Made by a program: the position numbers and the translations under genes. From Rhodospirillales bacterium (GTDB lineage: Bacteria > Pseudomonadota > Alphaproteobacteria > Acetobacterales > Acetobacteraceae), in assembly GCA_015654825.1 (NCBI GenBank), contig JAATGE010000291.1, positions 1 through 5,311 of the forward strand: a DNA stretch of 5,311 bases. The letters are read 5' to 3'. The notes below the pieces were generated by a model. It saw nothing but the letters and a program-made list of their open reading frames with translations. It did not search any database and was not told the DNA's origin. Positions 1-3,859 of this stretch are shown here, in pieces (the stretch's first letter is position 1; the number at the start of each line of letters is the position of its first letter).

Positions 1-437
1 CTGCCATACAGCCATTCACCCGCATGCCGGCCGTAGGTAGTTGCCAGCCACCCCTGCAGTTTCCGCTCGATAGCGGTCCAATCCCGTTCCGCATCGGACC
101 GCACGAACTGGTTCCAGCCGCTGCCATGGGTCGTCTTGATTGCAAACGGGATTTGCCAATCCCGTTCGGCCAGCGGCGGCAGCCTGGTTCCATGCCAAAG
201 CGTCGGTATCAGCCATTCGTCGCCCAGACGCTGACGCACGAAATCCTTGACCAGCAGCTTATCCGCCAGAATCGGCATCAGCGGGTCGCGATCGACAACC
301 TTCCGCTGCTGCACTTTCTCATTGAAAGTCGAGGGAAATATCAAATTCGGAAACCGCCCGTATGTGCGCCGGTATGAAGTCGCGGCGGCGTACGCCAGCC
401 TGGCGCGTTCGGGCACAAACCGTCTGGTCAAGCCCAT
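1..437 (-). CDS. TupA-like ATP-grasp protein, N-terminal part (runs off left edge)
   Basis: Only the first 145 codons lie in the window; the frame is open to base 1. Seen: a start region MGLTRRFVPERARLAY, then PSTFNEKVQQRK (residues 36-46), DRDPLMPILADKLLVKDFV (49-67), EWLIPTLW (74-81) and IPFAIKTTHGSGWNQF (96-111), followed by a Trp-rich helical stretch. This order (TFNEK block, 'ADK' helix, 'liP' strand, then 'F-x-I/L-K-x-x-H-G-S-G') matches the TupA-like ATP-grasp family, named after a teichuronopeptide synthesis protein and often annotated as ATP-grasp amidoligase. Members usually sit in capsule or exopolysaccharide clusters, and a cytoplasmic role in surface-glycan modification is inferred; the substrate cannot be told. 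Lys101 and His104-Gly105 fall in the nucleotide-binding block. The ATG at 437 is chosen because the family homology starts soon after; an in-frame GTG at 449 is possible and neither has a strong ribosome binding site. GC is about 60%, lower than its neighbours. Confidence 0.85.
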   Translation of the reverse strand, partial: MGLTRRFVPERARLAYAAATSYRRTYGRFPNLIFPSTFNEKVQQRKVVDRDPLMPILADKLLVKDFVRQRLGDEWLIPTLWHGTRLPPLAERDWQIPFAIKTTHGSGWNQFVRSDAERDWTAIERKLQGWLATTYGRHAGEWLYG

Positions 438-554
438 GACACCCCACACCGCCGCGCCAACGATCCGATCTGATATCGAGGCTCCGCCCCGCCGTCCCCG
501 GCCCGCGGCGCCCCACGAACGCCCGCCGGCAGCCACCGCCCGCGTATTTGAATG

Positions 555-640
555 TGGTGGAGGGGGTTGGATTTGAACCAACGTAGGCGTTAGCCAACGG
601 ATTTACAGTCCGTCCCCTTTAACCACTCGGGCACCCCTCC
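555..640 (-). tRNA. tRNA-Tyr (anticodon GUA), CCA encoded
   Basis: This is a complete class II tRNA read on the minus strand. The acceptor stem is GGAGGGG (640-634) paired with CCCCTCC (565-559), followed by discriminator A (558) and a genomically encoded CCA (557-555). The D-arm is CCC/GGG around GAGTGGTTAAA. The anticodon stem is ACGGA/TCCGT around CTGTAAA, giving anticodon GTA at 606-604. The 14-nt variable region contains a short GGC-TAAC-GCC stem, as expected for bacterial tRNA-Tyr. The T-arm is GTTGG/CCAAC around TTCAAAT. All stems pair. It decodes UAU and UAC. It is divergent from rlmB, a neighbourhood familiar from alphaproteobacteria. No T-run terminator is visible in the 117 bases between its 3' end and the downstream TupA-like start, so readthrough into that gene is possible. 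Confidence 0.97.
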
Positions 641-658
641 ACGGGCGGGAAGGCCGGC

Positions 659-687
659 GACCTATTCCGCAAACCGGCGCGTGTCAA
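659..687 (-). promoter_or_regulatory. Probable housekeeping promoter of tRNA-Tyr
   Basis: On the minus strand a perfect TTGACA -35 hexamer lies at 687-682. A 17-base spacer leads to TAGGTC at 664-659; the overlapping AATAGG (666-661) is a slightly better -10 match but leaves only a 15-base spacer. Transcription would start near 650, about ten bases before the tRNA 5' end at 640. The -35 is convincing, the -10 is weak. Confidence 0.55.
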
Positions 688-690
688 CGA

Positions 691-718
691 TTCCGCGGAA
701 CTACGCCGGCGCATGCGC
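691..718. promoter_or_regulatory. Two short palindromes in the divergent tRNA-Tyr/rlmB spacer
   Basis: TTCCGCGGAA at 691-700 and GCGCATGCGC at 709-718 are each perfect 10-base palindromes, eight bases apart. The first begins four bases upstream of the -35 hexamer of the tRNA promoter. They could be protein-binding sites or chance in GC-rich DNA; nothing in the sequence identifies a regulator. Confidence 0.2.
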
Positions 719-749
719 TATCCCCATGGCGGGAACCACGCCGCCCCGG

Positions 750-763
750 TATAGCGCCCCGCA
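750..763 (+). promoter_or_regulatory. Possible leaderless promoter (-10) of rlmB
   Basis: TATAGC at 750-755 ends seven bases before the rlmB ATG at 763, so a transcript from it would begin at or next to the A of the start codon. No Shine-Dalgarno sequence precedes this ATG, which fits leaderless initiation. The -35 region 17 bases upstream (about 727-732) does not resemble TTGACA, so the call rests on the -10 and its position only. Confidence 0.35.
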
Positions 764-1644
764 TGAAACCCCCCGCGCACGGCAGCCGTCCGCCCCAAAA
801 CCCGCACCAGCCGCAGGGCCCGGGGCGGCTGACCGCGCCACCGCGCACCAGCAAGCCCTCCGACCCGCCGCGCACGCCCCCCCAGGCGCGCCACCCGCAG
901 CAGGGTGGCCAGCGCGGCGCGCGGCCGCAAACGCCCTCCGGCGCGATCTGGCTCTATGGCATCCACCCCATCGCCGCGGCCCTTGCCAACCCCGCACGCC
1001 GCCTGCGCCGCCTGCTGCTGACCGAGGAAGCCGAAGCCACCCTGTCTGCCCTGGTGCCCCCGCCGTTCAGCGTACCCGCCGAGCGCACCGAGCGCGGCCG
1101 CCTCGACCACCTGCTCGGCCACGACGCCGTGCACCAGGGCGCCGCCCTGCTTGCCGACCCGCTCGGCCAGCCCGCGCTCGCCACCGTGCTGGAGCACAAA
1201 GGCCCGCTGCTCGTGCTCGACCAGGTCACCGACCCGCGCAACATCGGCGCCATCCTGCGTTCCGCCGCGGCCTTCGGCGTCGCCGCCGTCATTACACAGG
1301 ACCGCAATTCGCCCGAGGAAACCGGCGCTTTGGCAAAAGCCGCCAGCGGCGCCCTGGAAACCGTGCCGCTGATCCGTGCGGTAAACCTGGCCCGCACGAT
1401 CGTCGCCCTCAAAGCCGCCAATTGCTGGGTCGTCGGCCTCGCCGCGGACGCCCCGCCGCTGCGCGGCACCGCGCTTGCCGAGCGCCGCGTCGCCCTGGTG
1501 CTCGGCGCCGAGGGCAGCGGCATGCGCCGCCTGACGCGCGAAACCTGCGACGAGCTGGCCGGCCTCGCGATGCCCGGCAGCATGGAAAGCCTGAACGTCT
1601 CCACGGCAGCCACCGTGGCGCTGTACGAACTCACACGCTCTTAA
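763..1644 (+). CDS. rlmB: SpoU/TrmH-family 23S rRNA (guanosine-2251-2'-O)-methyltransferase RlmB
   Basis: The predicted protein has 293 residues. By family, RlmB uses S-adenosylmethionine to methylate the 2'-O of G2251 in the 23S rRNA peptidyl-transferase P loop. Seen: a low-complexity Pro/Gln/Arg-rich N-terminus (residues 1-60), then the SpoU substrate-binding domain starting IWLYGIHPIAAAL (62-74) and running to about 140. The SPOUT knot domain carries motif 1 LDQVTDPRNIGAILRS (152-167, with Asn160 and Arg166), motif 2 LVLGAEGSGMRRL (245-257) and motif 3 MPGSMESLNVSTAATVALYE (270-289). All three signature motifs are intact, so the enzyme should be active. The ATG at 763 is the first ATG in this frame after the divergent tRNA; no Shine-Dalgarno is visible. 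A different SpoU member (TrmH-like tRNA methylase) is the main alternative, but the domain layout favours RlmB. It is followed closely by a small gene on the same strand. Confidence 0.93.
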   Translation: MKPPAHGSRPPQNPHQPQGPGRLTAPPRTSKPSDPPRTPPQARHPQQGGQRGARPQTPSGAIWLYGIHPIAAALANPARRLRRLLLTEEAEATLSALVPPPFSVPAERTERGRLDHLLGHDAVHQGAALLADPLGQPALATVLEHKGPLLVLDQVTDPRNIGAILRSAAAFGVAAVITQDRNSPEETGALAKAASGALETVPLIRAVNLARTIVALKAANCWVVGLAADAPPLRGTALAERRVALVLGAEGSGMRRLTRETCDELAGLAMPGSMESLNVSTAATVALYELTRS

Positions 1645-1648
1645 GGGG
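1643..1648 (+). promoter_or_regulatory. Ribosome binding site of the small downstream gene
   Basis: AAGGGG overlaps the last two bases of the rlmB TAA stop and lies nine bases before the ATG at 1658. It favours that start over the in-frame ATG at 1670 and suggests translational linkage with rlmB. Confidence 0.6.
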
Positions 1649-1657
1649 CGGCGGCGC

Positions 1658-1909
1658 ATGATCGCCGCCATGGCCAGCAAAATCCCGCGCACCGAGTGGC
1701 AGAGCATCTCCGAACAGCTGCAACTGTCGCTGGCGCAAGCCGCCATGCGCCAGGCCTCGACGATCATCGCCGATCAGGCCGAGCTGTTCGCCGTGCAGTT
1801 CACCACCCGGACGTTGCACGACCGCGGCGCCGCCGATGCGCTGAAACTGTTCGCCGTACTGCTGCGGGAGACTTCGGCAGAATGCTTGCGGCCGGTGGGT
1901 AACGCTTGA
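1658..1909 (+). CDS. Small unrecognised helical protein, cotranscribed with rlmB
   Basis: An 83-residue protein that I do not recognise. It starts 13 bases after the rlmB stop and has a good Shine-Dalgarno (AAGGGG) that overlaps that stop, so it is probably the second gene of an rlmB operon. The sequence has no signal peptide, membrane segment or metal-binding cluster. It reads as mostly alpha-helical: WQSISEQLQLSLAQAAMRQA (19-38), a central AELFAVQF segment (41-48) and ADALKLFAVLLRETSAECL (59-77), with alternating hydrophobic and polar residues as in amphipathic or coiled-coil proteins. The single Cys is near the end. It has a coding-like composition and stop position, ending one base before the heptad array. 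A loose likeness to phasin-type helical proteins is only an impression; no function is assigned. Confidence 0.65.
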   Translation: MIAAMASKIPRTEWQSISEQLQLSLAQAAMRQASTIIADQAELFAVQFTTRTLHDRGAADALKLFAVLLRETSAECLRPVGNA

Positions 1910-1910
1910 T

Positions 1911-2016
1911 TCAGTGGTCAGTCGTCAGGCTTCAGTCGTCAGAAAAAACCGATCTGACGACTGATATCTGAAGCCTGAAGCCTGACGCCTGACCCCTGAC
2001 CCCTGACGCCTGACTA
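1911..2016. repeat. Inverted array of CTGA-core heptanucleotide repeats
   Basis: From 1954 to 2016 the plus strand is nine uninterrupted 7-base units, each starting CTGA: CTGACGA, CTGATAT, CTGAAGC, CTGAAGC, CTGACGC, CTGACCC, CTGACCC, CTGACGC, CTGACTA. From 1942 back to 1911 the minus strand is four more units (CTGACGA, CTGAAGC, CTGACGA, CTGACCA) plus a final CTGA. The two arms are separated by an 11-base A-rich loop (1943-1953), so the RNA from either strand can fold into a long hairpin that can slip in steps of seven. The array fills the convergent gap between the small gene and degP, and its last unit includes the degP stop codon. Confidence 0.9.
1933..1963. terminator. Perfect 10-bp hairpin at the convergent junction, possible bidirectional terminator
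   Basis: CAGTCGTCAG (1933-1942) pairs perfectly with CTGACGACTG (1954-1963) around an 11-base loop that starts with six A. It lies between two convergent genes, where a shared terminator is expected. Neither strand has a U-run directly after the stem (the T-run on the minus strand is in the loop), so it is not a classical intrinsic terminator. Confidence 0.35.
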
Positions 2017-3555
2017 CTTGCTATCGTCGTCGTTGTCGTTGTTAGCCTGATCGTTCTGCGACGGCGTCACGGCAACGAACGCCGGCTGCCCGTCGCGAAT
2101 AATCCGCAGCGCCACCGCCTGGCTGTTCTTCAGCGCATCGCGGATCGCGTGCGTGGCCTCGCCCGGGCTGGTGATCGCCTGCTCGCCCACACCCACGATC
2201 ACATCGCCCGCCTGCAGCCCCGCCTGTTCCGCGACCGATCCGGGCTGCACCTCGGAAATCACCGCGCCGCGCACGCCTTCCGGTATGCTCAGCTGCTGGC
2301 GCAGATTGGCCGTCAGCGCCTGCAACCCGACCCCGAGCGACGGGCTGCCCTGCGCGCTGTTGCCGACCCGCCCGCTCGCCTGGTCGCCCTGCAGCGTGCC
2401 CACCGTCACGTCGATCGATTTGGCGGTACCGTTGCGATAGACCGCAAGAACCGCGTCGCCGCCGGGCGGGATCTGGCTGATGGTAATCGCCAGCTCGCGC
2501 GGATTAACCACCTGGTGGCCGTTCACCGAAGTGATCACGTCGCCCGGCTGCACGCCCGCATGCAGCGCCGGGCTATCCGGCTCCACGCTCGCCACCAGCG
2601 CGCCGCGATCGTCGCTGTTGCTCGCCGGCAGGCGCAGCGCGCCGGCCATGGCGGCAGTCACGCTCTGCGCCTGCACGCCGATAAATCCGCGCGTCACGCG
2701 TCCGGATTTCTCCAGCTGCAGCACGACGTTCTTCACGGTGTTGGAAGGAATGGCAAAGCCGATGCCGACCGAGCCGCCGCTCGGCGACAGGATCGCCGTA
2801 TTCACGCCGACCACTTTTCCGTCCTGCGTGAACAGCGGCCCGCCGGAGTTGCCCTGGTTGATCGGCGCATCGATCTGAATGAAGCTGTCGTACGGCCCGT
2901 CGCCGATGTCGCGGCCGCGCGCCGAAACAATGCCGGCCGTCACGGTGCCACCGAGGCCGAACGGATTGCCGACGGCAATCACCCAGCTCCCCGGCTGCGC
3001 CGCATCCGAGTCGCCGAGGCTGATGAACGGCAGCTTGTGGTCCGCCTTGACCTTCAGCACGGCAATGTCGGTGCGAGTGTCGCGGCCAAGGATCTTCGCC
3101 GGCAGCGTGGTGCCGTCATCCAGCGTCACGGTCACCGATTTTGCGTTCTTCACGACGTGGTTGTTGGTCACCACGGTGCCGTCCGCATCGATCACGAAGC
3201 CGGAGCCGCGTGCTTCCATGGTGTGGTGGCGCTGCTGCTGGTTGCCGAACGGGAACGGCAGCGGGATAGGCAGCTGCTGCCCGAACGGATTGATGTTCTG
3301 CCCGGCCAGGCCCTCCTCGGGCTCCTCGATCTTGCTGGTGATGCTGACCACCGCCGGCTTTACGTGCTTCACCAGATCGACGAAGTCGGGCAGCGGGGGG
3401 CTGAGCTGCGGGCGCTGAATGGCGCCGGCGCGTGGGGTATCCTGGGCCAGGGCATGCACAATGCCGGCCGACGAAAGGCCGCCGAGCGCGGTACCGGCCA
3501 GCAGCGTCGCGACCAGCAGCCGCCGCAGGGTGGGTCGCGAGGAATTGAGGCTCAT
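2014..3555 (-). CDS. degP: DegP/HtrA (Do) family periplasmic serine protease
   Basis: The predicted protein has 513 residues, a usual length for Do-type HtrA proteases. By family it degrades or refolds misfolded envelope proteins in the periplasm as an oligomer. Seen: a signal peptide with basic residues (RPTLRR, 7-12), a hydrophobic core and an ALA/QD cleavage site after about residue 37; a trypsin-like domain with His133 (TNNHVV), Asp163 (RTDIAVLKV) and Ser237 (QGNSGGP), so the triad is complete; PDZ1 at about 290-385 and PDZ2 at about 408-495; a Gln/Pro-rich LA loop near 86-112; and an Asn/Asp-rich tail encoded by AAC/GAC triplets. The ATG at 3555 is chosen because a GGGAG site precedes it and a signal peptide follows directly; the frame stays open to 3633 but that extension would bury the signal peptide. 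The paralogues DegQ or MucD cannot be excluded by sequence alone. It converges on the rlmB operon. Confidence 0.95.
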   Translation of the reverse strand: MSLNSSRPTLRRLLVATLLAGTALGGLSSAGIVHALAQDTPRAGAIQRPQLSPPLPDFVDLVKHVKPAVVSITSKIEEPEEGLAGQNINPFGQQLPIPLPFPFGNQQQRHHTMEARGSGFVIDADGTVVTNNHVVKNAKSVTVTLDDGTTLPAKILGRDTRTDIAVLKVKADHKLPFISLGDSDAAQPGSWVIAVGNPFGLGGTVTAGIVSARGRDIGDGPYDSFIQIDAPINQGNSGGPLFTQDGKVVGVNTAILSPSGGSVGIGFAIPSNTVKNVVLQLEKSGRVTRGFIGVQAQSVTAAMAGALRLPASNSDDRGALVASVEPDSPALHAGVQPGDVITSVNGHQVVNPRELAITISQIPPGGDAVLAVYRNGTAKSIDVTVGTLQGDQASGRVGNSAQGSPSLGVGLQALTANLRQQLSIPEGVRGAVISEVQPGSVAEQAGLQAGDVIVGVGEQAITSPGEATHAIRDALKNSQAVALRIIRDGQPAFVAVTPSQNDQANNDNDDDSK

Positions 3556-3559
3556 GGGG

Positions 3560-3565
3560 TCTCCC
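3560..3565 (-). promoter_or_regulatory. Ribosome binding site of degP
   Basis: GGGAGA on the minus strand lies four bases before the ATG at 3555. Spacing is slightly short, but it decides the start in favour of 3555 over the in-frame ATG at 3633. Confidence 0.65.
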
Positions 3566-3649
3566 GGAAGGTTGTGGGTTAAGCACGGCAACGCGCCGCC
3601 TGGGTGTGGAATTAAGGCAACCCGCCTGAACATTGCTCTGACTTTGTAG

Positions 3650-3677
3650 TGAAACCCGCTTCATGACGCGGGTTTCA
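3650..3677. repeat. Perfect 10-bp inverted repeat upstream of degP
   Basis: TGAAACCCGC (3650-3659) and GCGGGTTTCA (3668-3677) are exact inverted copies around an 8-base centre. The site lies about 95 bases upstream of the degP start and just past the comEC terminator. It could be an operator or a 5' UTR hairpin of degP; no T-run follows on the minus strand, which argues against an intrinsic terminator. No clear promoter hexamers for degP were found around it. Confidence 0.6.
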
Positions 3678-3681
3678 TAAG

Positions 3682-3705
3682 AAAAAGGCCAGGGCTCTGC
3701 CCTGG
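3682..3705 (-). terminator. Intrinsic terminator for the comEC transcript
   Basis: On the minus strand CCAGGGC (3705-3699), loop AGA, GCCCTGG (3695-3689) form a perfect 7-bp GC-rich stem followed by CC and five T (3686-3682). It lies 32 bases after the comEC stop and before the degP 5' region. The stem is the outer end of the inverted-repeat element at 3687-3859. Confidence 0.75.
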
Positions 3706-3859
3706 ACCCGTTGGGGCCTGAGGCCCCAGACCCCCGTTATTGGGGGGGAGACGGCGAAGCCAGAAAACTCATGTCGATGATGGCTTTGCCGTTCCCCCCA
3801 AAAAGTGGGGGCCTGGGGCCTACTGGCCCCAGCGGGGTCCAGGTGCATAGCCCCTGGCT
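3687..3859. repeat. Long imperfect inverted-repeat element (REPIN/MITE-like) overlapping the comEC 3' end
   Basis: The plus strand from 3687 to 3761 aligns with the minus strand from 3859 to 3782 with only a few substitutions and single-base gaps; a 20-base centre (3762-3781) separates the arms. Each arm is itself made of nested palindromes in the same order: a CCAGGG/CCTGG hairpin, TGGGGCC/GGCCCCA, then a C-run/G-run hairpin, then a CGGC(G/A)AAGCC end. The clearest small stems are TGGGGCC-TGA-GGCCCCA (3712-3728), the C-run/G-run at 3731-3748, and CTGGGGCC-TACT-GGCCCCAG (3813-3832). No transposase gene and no obvious target-site duplication are seen. It is probably one of a dispersed family of non-coding palindromic elements, which needs the genome to confirm. 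Confidence 0.85.

Noticed and set aside
24..377. Plus-strand open frame in the left part.
   Set aside because: The minus strand carries a clear TupA-like protein across the same bases.
681..1661. Long plus-strand open frame overlapping rlmB, rich in Arg and Pro.
   Set aside because: It is a shifted frame over rlmB; low-complexity Arg/Pro/Ala content is typical of a shadow frame in high-GC DNA.
718..1767. Long minus-strand open frame antisense to rlmB.
   Set aside because: It is antisense to a gene with all SpoU motifs and shows no family features of its own.
1911..2016. CRISPR array.
   Set aside because: Units are 7 bases with no spacers and the two arms are inverted; no cas gene is present.
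2149..3582. 477-codon plus-strand open frame antisense to degP.
   Set aside because: Arg/His/Ala-rich shadow of degP, which has an intact catalytic triad and PDZ domains on the other strand.
3556..3633. Upstream start for DegP at 3633, adding 26 residues.
   Set aside because: It would place non-signal residues before the signal peptide, while the ATG at 3555 has its own ribosome binding site.
3687..3859. Full insertion sequence.
   Set aside because: The element is only 173 bp with no transposase and no clear target-site duplication.
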